Origin: Lachnospiraceae bacterium | GTDB taxonomy: Bacteria > Bacillota > Clostridia > Lachnospirales > Lachnospiraceae | Direction of reading: 5' to 3' | NCBI GenBank assembly: GCA_017513005.1 | Contig: JAFWDM010000042.1 | Span: forward strand, 1-41,278 | Length of the DNA stretch: 41,278 nt | Shown: positions 7,335 through 15,891 of the stretch, one piece after another | Layout of the letters: every line of letters begins with the position of its first letter | Numbering within the stretch: position 1 is the stretch's first letter | Position numbers and translations under genes: made by a program | The notes under the pieces: generated by a model | Seen by the model: the letters and a program-made list of their open reading frames with translations, nothing else | Database searches by the model: none | Told to the model about the DNA's origin: nothing

Positions 7335-9083
7335 CTACTGTTCATCGTTCTGCGGTTCCGGATTCATCCCGATCCTGTGCGGGGTATCTGTCCGAATCCC
7401 GATCAGGGGGCCCCCTTTGCCCTCCACGAAAGCACGAGTGACTGTCACAGTCCCGATATTATCATCCTTGGGGACCTCGTACATGATATCCATCATAAAT
7501 TCTTCGATCACGGAGCGCAGGGCTCTGGCGCCCGTATCCCTTTCCATGGCTCTGGAAGCGATCGCTTCGAGGGCGTCATCCTCAAACTGCAGGTCGACTT
7601 CGTCCAGGGCAAGCAGTTTCTGATACTGCTTGAGGATCGCGTTTTTCGGCTCCCGCAGGATCCGCACGAGCATGTCGGTATCCAGGCCCTGCAGGACGCA
7701 GAGAATGGGAAGACGCCCGATGAACTCCGGGATCATTCCAAACCGCCGCAGATCCTCGTTCGTCACTTTGTCGAGAATGTTCTTGTCCTTGTCAAACGTA
7801 TCCCGCAGCTGGGCGTTGAAGCCCATCGAGGTCTGTTTCCTCAGCCGCTCGCGCACGATCGTCTCCAGGTTCGGAAAGGCGCCGCCGCAGATAAACAGGA
7901 TGTTTCTGGTGTTCACCGTCGCCAGGGGAACCATGGCGTTTTTGCTGCTCGCACCGACGGGTACTTCGATCTCCGCCCCCTCCAGAAGTTTCAAAAGTCC
8001 CTGTTGGACAGACTCCCCGCTGACATCGCGGGAGCTTGTGTTGCGTTTTTTTGCGATCTTGTCGATCTCATCGATAAAGACGATCCCTTTTTCGGCCTTT
8101 TCGACATCATTGTCCGCAGCCGCTAAAAGCTTGGACACGACGCTCTCGATGTCATCCCCTATATAGCCCGCTTCGGTGAGGGCAGTGGCATCGGAGATGG
8201 CGAGCGGAACATCCAGAAGCTCCGCCAGTGTCCGCACGAGATAGGTTTTCCCGCAGCCGGTCGGTCCGATCAGCAGGATATTGGACTTCTCGATCTCGAT
8301 CTCATCCATTGTCCCTGTGCGGACGCGTTTATAGTGGTTGTAGGCTGCGACAGATATATATTTCTTGGCCCGCTCCTGCCCGATGACATATTTGTCGAGT
8401 TCCTCTTTGATCCGGTGCGGCGCCGGAATATGATCGATGGAAAAGACCGGCTTTCTGGTCCTCTGTTTTTTCTTTTTGACTGTGGGGCCGGACTGTCCAA
8501 AGCCTCCGCCTGTCCCGAATATGTCCCCCAGATTGAGAAAGCGGATCGAAGGTCCCCGGCCTGCCTTTTCCTGCTCAACCTCCGTATCGGTCTCTTTTTC
8601 CGCATCCAGCGTCCCGGTCTCGTTTTCAGATCCGGAATGCGCGGCACCCGCCTCTGTTCGGGAATCCTCCGTCCCGGGGACTTCGGGCATGGCAGAGCCT
8701 GTATTTCCGGGGGCCCCGGGCCCGGAAGTTCCTGTATTTTCCCGAGTACCGGGGCCGGAAGCTCCTGCTTTTCCGGAAGCATCGGGACCGGAAGCTCCCG
8801 TATTTTCCGGCTTCCTGCCGGATCCGTCTGCAGGTGACGCCCCGCTGCCCACAGGATTGCTGAACATGTTGAAAAGTCCCTGTGCCAGCATCGGGTTCCC
8901 CGCCAGGTTCGACAGGTCCATGTTTCCGGCAAAATCCATCATTTTCTGCATGCAGTCCGCGCACAGACATAAATTCCCGGGCATATGGACCATCTTCCCC
9001 GCTGTCGTATCGGGACGTCTGCACATGACGCAGTACTCCGTCACATGTGTCCTGTCGTTATCGCCGCCATTCTGATTTGCCAT
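7335..9083 (-). CDS. ClpX-like AAA+ protein unfoldase with extended linker
   Basis: This 582-residue protein has ClpX architecture but is about 160 residues longer than usual. The N-terminal zinc-binding domain has Cys18, Cys21, Cys41 and Cys44. Residues about 75-200 are a low-complexity Gly/Pro/Ser/Thr/Glu linker with repeated ASGP and NTG units. The AAA+ core has Walker A GPTGCGKT (273-280), pore loop GYIG (306-309), Walker B VFIDEID (335-341) and MGF (420-422) where ClpX carries its IGF ClpP-docking loop. The RKH pore motif expected near 380 reads SKNAM instead. By memory this matches a ClpX paralogue type seen in Lachnospiraceae, so substrate choice may differ from true ClpX. An htrA gene lies upstream on the same strand. 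Confidence 0.85.
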   Translation of the reverse strand: MANQNGGDNDRTHVTEYCVMCRRPDTTAGKMVHMPGNLCLCADCMQKMMDFAGNMDLSNLAGNPMLAQGLFNMFSNPVGSGASPADGSGRKPENTGASGPDASGKAGASGPGTRENTGTSGPGAPGNTGSAMPEVPGTEDSRTEAGAAHSGSENETGTLDAEKETDTEVEQEKAGRGPSIRFLNLGDIFGTGGGFGQSGPTVKKKKQRTRKPVFSIDHIPAPHRIKEELDKYVIGQERAKKYISVAAYNHYKRVRTGTMDEIEIEKSNILLIGPTGCGKTYLVRTLAELLDVPLAISDATALTEAGYIGDDIESVVSKLLAAADNDVEKAEKGIVFIDEIDKIAKKRNTSSRDVSGESVQQGLLKLLEGAEIEVPVGASSKNAMVPLATVNTRNILFICGGAFPNLETIVRERLRKQTSMGFNAQLRDTFDKDKNILDKVTNEDLRRFGMIPEFIGRLPILCVLQGLDTDMLVRILREPKNAILKQYQKLLALDEVDLQFEDDALEAIASRAMERDTGARALRSVIEEFMMDIMYEVPKDDNIGTVTVTRAFVEGKGGPLIGIRTDTPHRIGMNPEPQNDEQ

Positions 9084-9197
9084 ACGGTATTTGCCTCTCT
9101 GCTCTTTTTGCGGTTTCCTGTGCCCTTGTATTTTTATTTTTCCGTGTATTTATGTTTTTCGGGCATGCCGTTTTACAGGCCCTTTTACACGCCAAAT

Positions 9198-9225
9198 GCC
9201 CCGCCCCGCTGATGCGGGGTGGGGC
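9198..9225. other. GC-rich hairpin between htrA and clpX-like genes
   Basis: GCCCCGCCCCG (9198-9208) pairs with CGGGGTGGGGC (9215-9225), 11 bp with one G-U, around a 6-nt loop. On the minus strand it is 3' of htrA and 5' of the clpX-like gene. It has no clean U tract, so it is better seen as an attenuator or mRNA-stability element than a proven terminator. Confidence 0.6.
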
Positions 9226-9240
9226 CGGTTTCTTCATTTT

Positions 9241-9320
9241 GTTCAGAATCCGAATTCTTCAGAATCCGAATTGTTCAGATTCCGAATTGTTCAGATTCCG
9301 GATTGTTCAGAATCCGAAGG
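9241..9320. repeat. Five tandem 16-bp repeats overlapping the 3' end of htrA
   Basis: Five adjacent units of exactly 16 bp (9241-9256, 9257-9272, 9273-9288, 9289-9304, 9305-9320) follow the pattern [GC]TTCAGAWTCCGRAKK. The last unit contains the htrA stop codon and its final Gly-Phe codons. The units have no spacers and no CRISPR features. Confidence 0.95.
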
Positions 9321-11064
9321 GAAAACTGAAAAATCCACTATCCTCTTCGTCCTCGTAAGGCAATGCCTGCTGCTGTTCCTGCTGCCTGCCGTTTCCGGAA
9401 TTCCTGGAGGTCTCCATCTCCGTGCGCTTTGTGAGTGTGACGGAAATCTCCCGTTCCTCATAGCTGCCGCCCTCCATCGGGTGCTGAACGGTCAGGGTGA
9501 CCTCCGTGCCGGCCGCATAGAAGGAAAGCTGCTGCTGGAGATCATCCATCCCGGTCACGGTCTGTCCGTTGATGCCTGTGATGATATCTCCCTGCTGCAG
9601 ATCGCTCTGCGCGGCACCGCCGCCCTCGATGAGCTCCTCGACATACGCGCCGACAGGCAGTCCGTATGCGCTCGCCACATCCGAAGTCACGGATATGCCG
9701 TAAATCCCGAGGACTCCCTGGTCCTCCTCAGCCACTTTGGTGCGGCTCTCCTGTTTCTTTAAGCTGTCGATGATCGGGACGGCCTTGGAGATCGGAATTG
9801 CAAAGCCCATTCCCTCCACGGTACTGCCGCCGATCTTATTGGAGTTGATCCCGATGACCTGTCCCCTGGAATTGAGGAGGGCGCCGCCGGAATTGCCGGG
9901 ATTGATCGCCGCATCCGTCTGGATGAAGGTTCCGGTGATCCCGTTTTCACTGGTCATCTCCCGGTTCAGGGCGCTGATGTAGCCGACCGTCAGGGACTGG
10001 CCGTAGCCGAGAGCGTTGCCGATGGCGATCGCATGCTCACCGATCCTGAGAGAATCGGAATCTCCCAGCTCCGCGATGGCGATCTTCGACTTCGTATCGG
10101 CCGACAGGTCGTCCAGAGACACGGAGATCACCGCCAGGTCTGAGCTGACGTCCGTTCCCTTCAGTGCAGCCTCACAGTTTTCCTCGTCGATAAACTGAAC
10201 GCTGAGGCTGTCTGCTCCCTCGACCACATGATTGTTGGTCACGATCAGAAGCTCACCGTCACTCTCCTCGATGATGATGCCGGAGCCTGCCGCCTCGGCC
10301 TCCTGGGTGTAGGTCCTGCCGAAAAACTGGCTCTTCTCTGTATATTTATTGTAGACGGAAACAATGGACGGCATGACTTTTTCCGCCACATCCGCGACGC
10401 TTGTGTCCTGCAGGGAAGTCCCTATGCCCTCATCGGCCACCTTCGGGATCGTATTCTCCCCGCCGGAGGCGGTGCTGTCCTCCTGCTTCGGGCTTTCGCC
10501 GTCCTGCTTTTCATTGCCGCCTGTCGACTCCTCCGCGGCTTCCGCACCTGCAGCAGCGCCCCGGGTCGTTCCCGACAGCGCAGCCGTCGCGCTCTTGCCC
10601 GATACATACGCCCCGGCACCTGCGCCCAGGATGAACACCAGGATCACTGCCAGAATGAGTCCCAGCCTGCGGCTTCCCTTCCTGTGCCCCTCACTGCCGG
10701 ATCCGGAATCCGTCCCGGACCCGGAGTAACCATATCCGGCAGATGTGCCGCGGTCATAGCTGTAATACCTTCTGCTTTGTTCCGTGGAAGCCGAATGGTA
10801 TCCTGCGGAGTCGCCCTGTCCGTCCGGCGCCCGGCCGCCGAAAGAGGAAGCACTGTCTGCGCCATTTTCTGCGGAATTGCCGCTGTACCCGGTATAGCCG
10901 GCTGTATCGTCTGTGCCCGCAGAACTGCTTTTCCCGGTATAGGCGCCCTCGTCAGCTGCCCCGAGAGAACTGCCGAAAGAAAAACCGCTGTCCGCGGCAT
11001 CTCTCTGTGCAGGATCCGGAATCTGCTCAAAGCTGTTTTCGTTTTCCATTTTCCCGTCTGTCAT
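9307..11064 (-). CDS. Membrane-anchored HtrA/DegP-type serine protease
   Basis: This 585-residue protein is an envelope quality-control protease. It has a 130-residue Gly/Ser/Tyr/Asp-rich cytoplasmic N-terminus, one transmembrane helix (about 133-153), and a low-complexity linker (155-210). The trypsin-like domain has the triad His279 (TNNHVVEGAD), Asp309 (SSDLAVI) and Ser392 (NPGNSGGALL). One PDZ domain follows (about 450-540), then a Gln/Glu-rich tail ending FFSFPFGF. Catalytic residues are intact. The start at 11064 follows AAAGGA. Gram-positive HtrA proteins usually have a shorter N-terminus, so the long disordered cytoplasmic part is unusual. The gene precedes the ClpX-like gene, suggesting a shared stress role. 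Confidence 0.93.
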   Translation of the reverse strand: MTDGKMENENSFEQIPDPAQRDAADSGFSFGSSLGAADEGAYTGKSSSAGTDDTAGYTGYSGNSAENGADSASSFGGRAPDGQGDSAGYHSASTEQSRRYYSYDRGTSAGYGYSGSGTDSGSGSEGHRKGSRRLGLILAVILVFILGAGAGAYVSGKSATAALSGTTRGAAAGAEAAEESTGGNEKQDGESPKQEDSTASGGENTIPKVADEGIGTSLQDTSVADVAEKVMPSIVSVYNKYTEKSQFFGRTYTQEAEAAGSGIIIEESDGELLIVTNNHVVEGADSLSVQFIDEENCEAALKGTDVSSDLAVISVSLDDLSADTKSKIAIAELGDSDSLRIGEHAIAIGNALGYGQSLTVGYISALNREMTSENGITGTFIQTDAAINPGNSGGALLNSRGQVIGINSNKIGGSTVEGMGFAIPISKAVPIIDSLKKQESRTKVAEEDQGVLGIYGISVTSDVASAYGLPVGAYVEELIEGGGAAQSDLQQGDIITGINGQTVTGMDDLQQQLSFYAAGTEVTLTVQHPMEGGSYEEREISVTLTKRTEMETSRNSGNGRQQEQQQALPYEDEEDSGFFSFPFGF

Positions 11065-11241
11065 GATCCATCGTCCTTTCTATACTCTCAGGATCATCCT
11101 CCGAAAATCCTCCCTCGAATGCAGATCGCATAAAGATCGATCGAAGATGGATCAAAGAGTAAAGATCCTGATCTTTTTCTCACGATCTACAGTCTACGCG
11201 GGAAATGTGTTGTTTTTGTGTGTTTTTAAGAATGAAAATGT

Positions 11242-11262
11242 AAAAACCCCCGCGGAGTTTTT
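11242..11262 (-). terminator. Terminator of the ylmH-pyrophosphorylase operon
   Basis: On the minus strand AAAAACTCC pairs with GGGGTTTTT around a GCG loop, ending in five U residues. The stem begins at the last base of the stop codon of the 90-residue protein. The 177 bp between here and htrA hold several GATC-containing direct repeats, probably the htrA promoter region, but no clear -10/-35 pair. Confidence 0.8.
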
Positions 11263-11534
11263 CACAGCCCGTCCTCTTCGATCACATAGATCTCAAGATA
11301 ATCGAAATCGATCTCTTCCATAAAGGCATCCCGGGTAAAACGGGCACGGGCATGTCTCTGAAAATCCCGCACAGTGGCATCCAGCCACACGGGCACCGCC
11401 AGATCAAACTCCTCGCAGGCCTGCTCCAGGGCCCGGAATACCTTGTGCGTGCGGGTATCATCGGATGCGTCTTCGATCACTGTGTCGCAGACCAGATGGT
11501 TGTCCCTCCACTTTCTCACCCAAAGCCGAAACAT
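11262..11534 (-). CDS. Conserved 90-residue protein of unknown function
   Basis: This small acidic protein begins MFRLWVRKWRDN and ends DFDYLEIYVIEEDGL. It has no signal peptide, membrane segment or cysteine cluster. I recall similar hypothetical proteins in other Clostridia with the same RHAxxRFTxDxFxExIDFDYLEI core, but no known role. A longer in-frame reading exists, but its N-terminal part overlaps the pyrophosphorylase gene in another frame. The start at 11534 has GGGAG upstream and lies 22 bp after that gene, so it is the last gene of the operon. Confidence 0.75.
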   Translation of the reverse strand: MFRLWVRKWRDNHLVCDTVIEDASDDTRTHKVFRALEQACEEFDLAVPVWLDATVRDFQRHARARFTRDAFMEEIDFDYLEIYVIEEDGL

Positions 11535-11556
11535 ACTTTTCTCCCCCGCGGGATCT

Positions 11557-12783
11557 TTACAGCTCGATCCCGTTCTGTACACACAGCCTGCGTGCGCTCT
11601 CCACGGAATCCACGCCCGTCCTGTTCTTGATCGGGGCAAATTCCCTCGCGCGGTCGACTTCGACAGGAAGGCAGGAATCCATCTCGCGCACCATGTCGAG
11701 AACAAGCTGCTCAAATTTATATCCGTTGGGTTCCGAAGGAGACACCGGATTCCCGTCTTCATCGATACAGGGGATCTTTTTCTCCACAATATGCATGGGA
11801 AGCACTTCATCCACGATGCGCTCCAGGTCTTTTTCCCGGAAAAGATAGTTCATGATCACGCCGAAATTATAGGCCGGCTCCCCCTGCTCGTTTTTTGCCT
11901 CCATCAGTTCCTTCGTCATCTCGTAATACTCGATGATGGAAGGCCTGCCGTCCGAGAGGCACATCACACCCACCTTCTCATCCGGCGCCGCCTTGCGCAC
12001 CGTCTTGGCGCCGCAGGCACAGCCGGAGGCGATCGTCGCCCCGACAAATACCGGGTCCACGATCCTCTGCAGGACATTGTCGACCGCAAAGGTGTTGAGC
12101 CACTCGATCCCCAGTTCATGCAGCTTGTCGACCAGGCCGCTGCGCTTCATGGACAAAAACCAGCCGCCGTTGCCGTTGGGCGATGTGGAGATCCTGCTTT
12201 TTGTCTCCATATAGACTCTGCCGCTGTAATCCGCGGCGGGAGCCATGTCCTGCTTGAAGAACCAGACCATGGAGGGGTCATAGCCGAAGTAGTCCATCTC
12301 CTTCATAAAGGAGACAGTCTTGTCGTGGTTCTTGTCGCTCGTCATGATAAAGAAGGGAACGAAGACGCCCGCCGCTTTCACGACGTCCATCAGGTTTTCC
12401 ACCAGTCTCTGCATGATATAGACAGGATGGGTGAGCCCGATATCATACATGCATTTGGGATCGTCAGAGCCCAGCCGTGTGCCCATTCCTCCCGCGAGGA
12501 GGACAGCCGCCACCTTTCCCTGCCGCACTGCCTCCAGGCCGATCCGGGTAAATTCCTCCCGCCGGGCCTCTACCTCATCCAGCTCCATGGCTCCGATCGG
12601 CGCGATCTGTCCGTTTCCTGCCGCAGCCTCTCTGCGTTCGATGTACTGCAGGACAGAAAAATCCGTATTCTCCACCTGCTCCAGAAGCTCAGTCCGCTCT
12701 GATTCATCCAGAGAATCATAGTACTTCAGCACATGCAGCTGCCCGTATTTTTCCAGTTTCTGATACGCTTCCTGATAGTTCAT
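11557..12783 (-). CDS. UDP-sugar pyrophosphorylase (UDPGP family)
   Basis: This 408-residue enzyme of the eukaryote-like UDPGP family joins UTP and a sugar 1-phosphate to give a UDP-sugar and pyrophosphate; substrates in the family include glucose, GlcNAc and GalNAc 1-phosphates. Visible motifs are the nucleotide-binding LLAGGMGTRLG (about 93-103), PNGNGG, and FAVDN with the metal-binding aspartate. It is not the bacterial GalU/GlmU type. The start at 12783 (MNYQEAY) has AAAGGAG; an upstream in-frame start adds 19 non-conserved residues. It is the second gene of the ylmH operon, 53 bp after it. The product could feed cell-wall or glycan synthesis; the exact sugar is not determinable here. Confidence 0.88.
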   Translation of the reverse strand: MNYQEAYQKLEKYGQLHVLKYYDSLDESERTELLEQVENTDFSVLQYIERREAAAGNGQIAPIGAMELDEVEARREEFTRIGLEAVRQGKVAAVLLAGGMGTRLGSDDPKCMYDIGLTHPVYIMQRLVENLMDVVKAAGVFVPFFIMTSDKNHDKTVSFMKEMDYFGYDPSMVWFFKQDMAPAADYSGRVYMETKSRISTSPNGNGGWFLSMKRSGLVDKLHELGIEWLNTFAVDNVLQRIVDPVFVGATIASGCACGAKTVRKAAPDEKVGVMCLSDGRPSIIEYYEMTKELMEAKNEQGEPAYNFGVIMNYLFREKDLERIVDEVLPMHIVEKKIPCIDEDGNPVSPSEPNGYKFEQLVLDMVREMDSCLPVEVDRAREFAPIKNRTGVDSVESARRLCVQNGIEL

Positions 12784-12798
12784 GGCGCTCCTTTCCAC

Positions 12799-12838
12799 GA
12801 TTCCGGTGCTGCCGGCAATATCTGTTGCTGCCGGAATC
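12799..12838. other. Hairpin between ylmH-like gene and pyrophosphorylase gene
   Basis: GATTCCGG (12799-12806) pairs with CCGGAATC (12831-12838), with a second GCTGCCGGCA/TGCTG helix possible inside. It covers the ylmH stop codon and the short intergenic gap. There is no U tract, so it may affect mRNA stability or coupling rather than terminate transcription. Confidence 0.45.
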
Positions 12839-13622
12839 ACCTGTAGACGCTGGTCTTCACAAAGATCCTGCCTTTTTTTGTAGTCTTTTCTTCCCCTTCA
12901 TAGATAAATTTGCCATATCCGCGGACGGAGATCCTGGACCCGCTGTGCGGCGCCCGGGAGACAGCTGTGACGATCCTGCCGTCCGCAAAGACCTCCTCCC
13001 TTTCGATCAGCTGCTGCGCAGCGGATCTGGAGAGATGAAAGACCATGGCGATCAGATTGTCAATGCGGACAGATGCGATGGAGCCGCTTCGGGGTTCCAG
13101 TACAGGACGGGCCGTACAGACGGAAGGAGGTACGATCTGTGTGTCCACATGCGCTCTCCCGACAGTAACAAGCTCCCTGCAGATATGTCCGGCGATCCCT
13201 GCAAGCACAAAGGCGTAGGCGCAGGAACCGTCTTTTTCGAGGAGAATATCCCCGACCTGGTCTCTGCCGATCCCCAGATGCATCAGGGCTCCCAGGCAGT
13301 CCCGATGCCCGATCTCTTTCGTAAAACGTGCGCCCCGCACCAGGATCTTTACACAGGCGATCTCTCCTTCGCCGCTTTCCTCCTGCCGCAGGAGCGTCTC
13401 CTCCTCCATCCAGGGAGGCAGAAAAAACAGCACCCTTCTGTCCGCCTCCGGCAGACCGCCGCAGAAGACGCCCCGGTCCGCCGGCTCCAGGGCTTCGGCC
13501 GCCCTCGACTGCTCGGAGAGCGACAAAAACCCCGTGTGCGTCAGATATTCATTCTGCATCGCCCTGCGGGCCAGGTCCCGGACCCTGCCCGCCAGAAGCT
13601 GTCCTTCCTCTTTTCCAGGCAT
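12837..13622 (-). CDS. S4-domain RNA-binding protein (YlmH-like)
   Basis: This 261-residue protein resembles the YlmH family. The C-terminal third is an S4 RNA-binding domain (about 185-245: SIASVRIDNLIAMVFHLSR, then VFADGRIV and GSRISVRGYGKF). The N-terminal two thirds match the YlmH-type fold (LTHTGFLSLSEQ, LGIGRDQVGDIL). In other Firmicutes YlmH binds ribosomes or RNA. The ATG at 13622 is the best start, although its AGGAG is about 14 nt away; the in-frame extension to 13727 has no clear ribosome site. It heads the operon with the UDP-sugar pyrophosphorylase, and is divergent from the XRE regulator. Confidence 0.82.
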   Translation of the reverse strand: MPGKEEGQLLAGRVRDLARRAMQNEYLTHTGFLSLSEQSRAAEALEPADRGVFCGGLPEADRRVLFFLPPWMEEETLLRQEESGEGEIACVKILVRGARFTKEIGHRDCLGALMHLGIGRDQVGDILLEKDGSCAYAFVLAGIAGHICRELVTVGRAHVDTQIVPPSVCTARPVLEPRSGSIASVRIDNLIAMVFHLSRSAAQQLIEREEVFADGRIVTAVSRAPHSGSRISVRGYGKFIYEGEEKTTKKGRIFVKTSVYR

Positions 13623-13818
13623 TTTTTTGCAAATTCTCCTGCTTTTTACGCAAATTCTCCTGATCGAGTCGGTATTTGCCGACACCTTCTCTGTTTCAAT
13701 AGAAGCAAAGAACCGGAAAAACCGCATCCTTTCAGGGATCCGGTTCCCTGCCGCCCCTTCACCCTCTCAGCCGCGCACAAGGTGCATGAAAAAAGTACCC
13801 AGGCAGGAGGGAATGACC

Positions 13819-14076
13819 ATGAATACCAGAAGATCCAACCCCCATTACCCGGATTACGTGATCGCCCGCATCGTGCGCCTGCGGAAAAAAAGCGGCCTGT
13901 CCCAGAAAGAGGTCGCCGGGGTCCTGGGCGTGGAGCAGCAGACCTACTCCGCCTATGAACGGGGCAGCAGCATGATGCATATCAAAGAATTCGTCCGTCT
14001 GGCAAAGCTCTATAATGTCAGTGTTGATTTCATTACAGGTGCCAGCGACCTCATGGGCGAATATCCCCGCTTCTGA
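13819..14076 (+). CDS. XRE-family helix-turn-helix regulator
   Basis: This 85-residue protein is almost entirely one Cro/C1-type DNA-binding domain. The helix-turn-helix is LRKKSGLSQKEVAGVLGVEQ followed by the recognition helix QQTYSAYERG. It ends DFITGASDLMGEYPRF, typical of stand-alone regulators in Clostridia. The start at 13819 is preferred over the ATG at 13813 because AGGAGG (13805-13810) is then 8 nt away rather than 2. It is divergent from the ylmH operon and converges on scfB. Its targets are unknown. Confidence 0.88.
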   Translation: MNTRRSNPHYPDYVIARIVRLRKKSGLSQKEVAGVLGVEQQTYSAYERGSSMMHIKEFVRLAKLYNVSVDFITGASDLMGEYPRF

Positions 14077-14146
14077 AGGATCCGTCAGGTCTTCGCAGCA
14101 AAGCCGGCCATAACCGGATGTTCCAGCGTCGAAAATCGCACCGGCA

Positions 14147-15550
14147 TCAGCTTTCCGCGGCAAAGCCGGCCTGCTGCTCCAGGGCCTGCGCCACCTTCAT
14201 CATCAGGGCACACTCGATCCTTTTTTTGAAAATCTCACAGCCCGTCTCATATGTACCGTGGATATCCCCCGAAGCGTGATAGGCATTCGCGGTACAGCCG
14301 CCGGCGCAGTAGAGCTTTGCCCAGCAGTCTGCGCAGGCGGGGCGGGAATAGACATTGCAGAGTTTGAATTCGTCCCGGAGGTCCGTGCGCACAATGCCCT
14401 TCCAGATATCCCCCATCCTGTACTCGGGGTCGTTCACGAACTGATGGCAGGGGTACAGGTCGCCGGAAGCCGTGACGGCAAGATACTCCGTCCCCGATCC
14501 GCAGCCGGAGATCCGCTTGTAGATACAGGGGCCGTGCGACAGATCGAGCATGTAGTGATAAAAGGTAATGGGCTTTCCTTCGCGCTCCCTGCGCAGCATA
14601 TCCTTCGCAAGGATCTCATACTGGTCAAAGAGCACGGGCAGGTCCTCCGGGGTCAGCGCGGAGGGGCTGTCCGGGTCCGCGACCACCGGCTCCATGGAGA
14701 GCTCGGTAAAGCCCAGGTCATCCGCCATGTGGAAGATGTCTTTCGTGAAGTCCGTATTGAAATGCGTGAAAGTCCCGCGCATGTAATAGCCCTTTTCCCC
14801 CCGCCTGCGGACAAATTCCTGAAACTTCGGGACGATCCTGTCATAACTCCCGTGTCCGGCCAGATCCTTCCGGAACCGGTCATGGACCTCTTTTCTGCCA
14901 TCCAGGCTCAGGACCACATTATAGCACTCCCGGTTTGCCCACTCGATCACTTCGTCCGTGATCCCCACTCCGTTCGTTGTGAGGGTAAAGCGGAAGTTTT
15001 TCTTTTTTTCCTTTTCAATGGACCGCGCATAGGCGACCAGGTCCCTGCAGACTGCAAAGTTCATCAGCGGCTCCCCGCCGAAGAAATCCACTTCCAGGTT
15101 CCTGCGCATGCCGGAATGCTCCACCAGGAAATCCAGCGCCCGCTTTCCTGTCTCAAAGGACATCAGCCCGTGCTGGCCGCGAAAGTTTCCCTGCGCGGCG
15201 AAGCAGTAACTGCAGTTCAGATTGCAGGTGTGCGCGACGAGAAGACACAGCGCCTTGATCACCGTGTTCCTCTTTTTCAGGTCCATCGCCCTGTCCGCAT
15301 ATGTCTCTTCAGAAAAAAGTTTTCCGGCCCGGCGCAGGTCTTCGATCTCGTCGAGACTCTCCTGCACCTGCGCAGCCGTGATGCCGCTGTCCGCAAACTT
15401 CTGCAGAAGCTCCGCACCTGCCTCCCCGGGAGTCTTTCCCCCGTCGAGCAGCCGGACGGCTTCATAGGTCGGCGCATCCATGACATGGATACTGCCGCTG
15501 TGCACGTCGAGGACGATATTGCAGCCATTGAGTGTGTATTGATGAATCAT
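14147..15550 (-). CDS. scfB: SCIFF maturase, radical SAM/SPASM thioether-forming enzyme
   Basis: This 467-residue radical SAM enzyme is known in its family to install a thioether bond in the SCIFF peptide. Residues 1-90 look like a PqqD-like peptide-recognition domain. The radical SAM cluster motif is CNLNCSYCF (Cys109, Cys113, Cys116). A FFGGEPLMN motif follows, and the C-terminal SPASM region has a cysteine set including GCGSGTEY, YPCHQF, CADCWAKLYCAGGC and a late ETGCEIF. The length is standard. The precursor gene scfA lies about 190 bp upstream on the same strand, separated by a strong hairpin. This pairing is a hallmark of Clostridia. Confidence 0.96.
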   Translation of the reverse strand: MIHQYTLNGCNIVLDVHSGSIHVMDAPTYEAVRLLDGGKTPGEAGAELLQKFADSGITAAQVQESLDEIEDLRRAGKLFSEETYADRAMDLKKRNTVIKALCLLVAHTCNLNCSYCFAAQGNFRGQHGLMSFETGKRALDFLVEHSGMRRNLEVDFFGGEPLMNFAVCRDLVAYARSIEKEKKKNFRFTLTTNGVGITDEVIEWANRECYNVVLSLDGRKEVHDRFRKDLAGHGSYDRIVPKFQEFVRRRGEKGYYMRGTFTHFNTDFTKDIFHMADDLGFTELSMEPVVADPDSPSALTPEDLPVLFDQYEILAKDMLRREREGKPITFYHYMLDLSHGPCIYKRISGCGSGTEYLAVTASGDLYPCHQFVNDPEYRMGDIWKGIVRTDLRDEFKLCNVYSRPACADCWAKLYCAGGCTANAYHASGDIHGTYETGCEIFKKRIECALMMKVAQALEQQAGFAAES

Positions 15551-15679
15551 AGAATCATAGAATCCTTATCCTGCCGGTCCAACAGCCGTCCGTATTTCCG
15601 GACACAGACACGGCCTCCGGACATGACCGGCGGGTTCAGAGGCCTGTATGCGGTTTCCGGACCATCTGTGTATACAATG

Positions 15680-15714
15680 AATGGGCCATGCCCTCATCAA
15701 GTGCATGGCCCATT
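15680..15714 (-). other. Perfect 12-bp hairpin between scfA and scfB
   Basis: Bases 15680-15691 (AATGGGCCATGC) pair perfectly with 15703-15714 around an 11-nt loop. The hairpin starts 27 nt after the scfA stop codon and has no U tract on the minus strand. The likely effect is protection of the scfA mRNA 3' end or partial attenuation, so that precursor is made in excess over maturase. Confidence 0.75.
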
Positions 15715-15741
15715 GTCGCGCGTGTTCTTTTGTGGAATAAA

Positions 15742-15891
15742 TTATTCCGCTTCCTTGTTCTCGCAGGGCTGGTTCGCAACACCGCAGCTGGTCTTGCATG
15801 CGCTCTGGCAGGAAGTCTGGCACTCACCGCAGCCGCCGTTCACGGCGCTCTTTGCCATATCACGGGTATCCAATGTCACGATATGCTTCAT
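15742..15891 (-). CDS. scfA: SCIFF ribosomal peptide precursor (six Cys in forty-five)
   Basis: This 49-residue peptide starts MKHIVTLDTRDMAKSAVNGG and has six cysteines (21, 24, 28, 32, 36, 43) in the pattern CGEC, TSC, SAC, TSC, QPC. That is the SCIFF family signature. It is the substrate of the adjacent radical SAM maturase ScfB, which in studied members forms a Cys-to-Thr thioether; Thr34 sits between Cys32 and Cys36. The mature product's function is not known. The start at 15891 follows AAGGA. It is transcribed from a near-perfect promoter 145 bp upstream. Confidence 0.97.
   Translation of the reverse strand: MKHIVTLDTRDMAKSAVNGGCGECQTSCQSACKTSCGVANQPCENKEAE

Noticed and set aside
9241..9320. 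CRISPR array
   Set aside because: The 16-bp units are adjacent with no spacers and no cas genes are present; it is a simple tandem repeat.
11535..11810. N-terminal extension of the 90-residue protein up to 11810
   Set aside because: The extra codons overlap the pyrophosphorylase gene in another frame and read as Arg/Ser-rich noise; an internal ATG with GGGAG is a better start.
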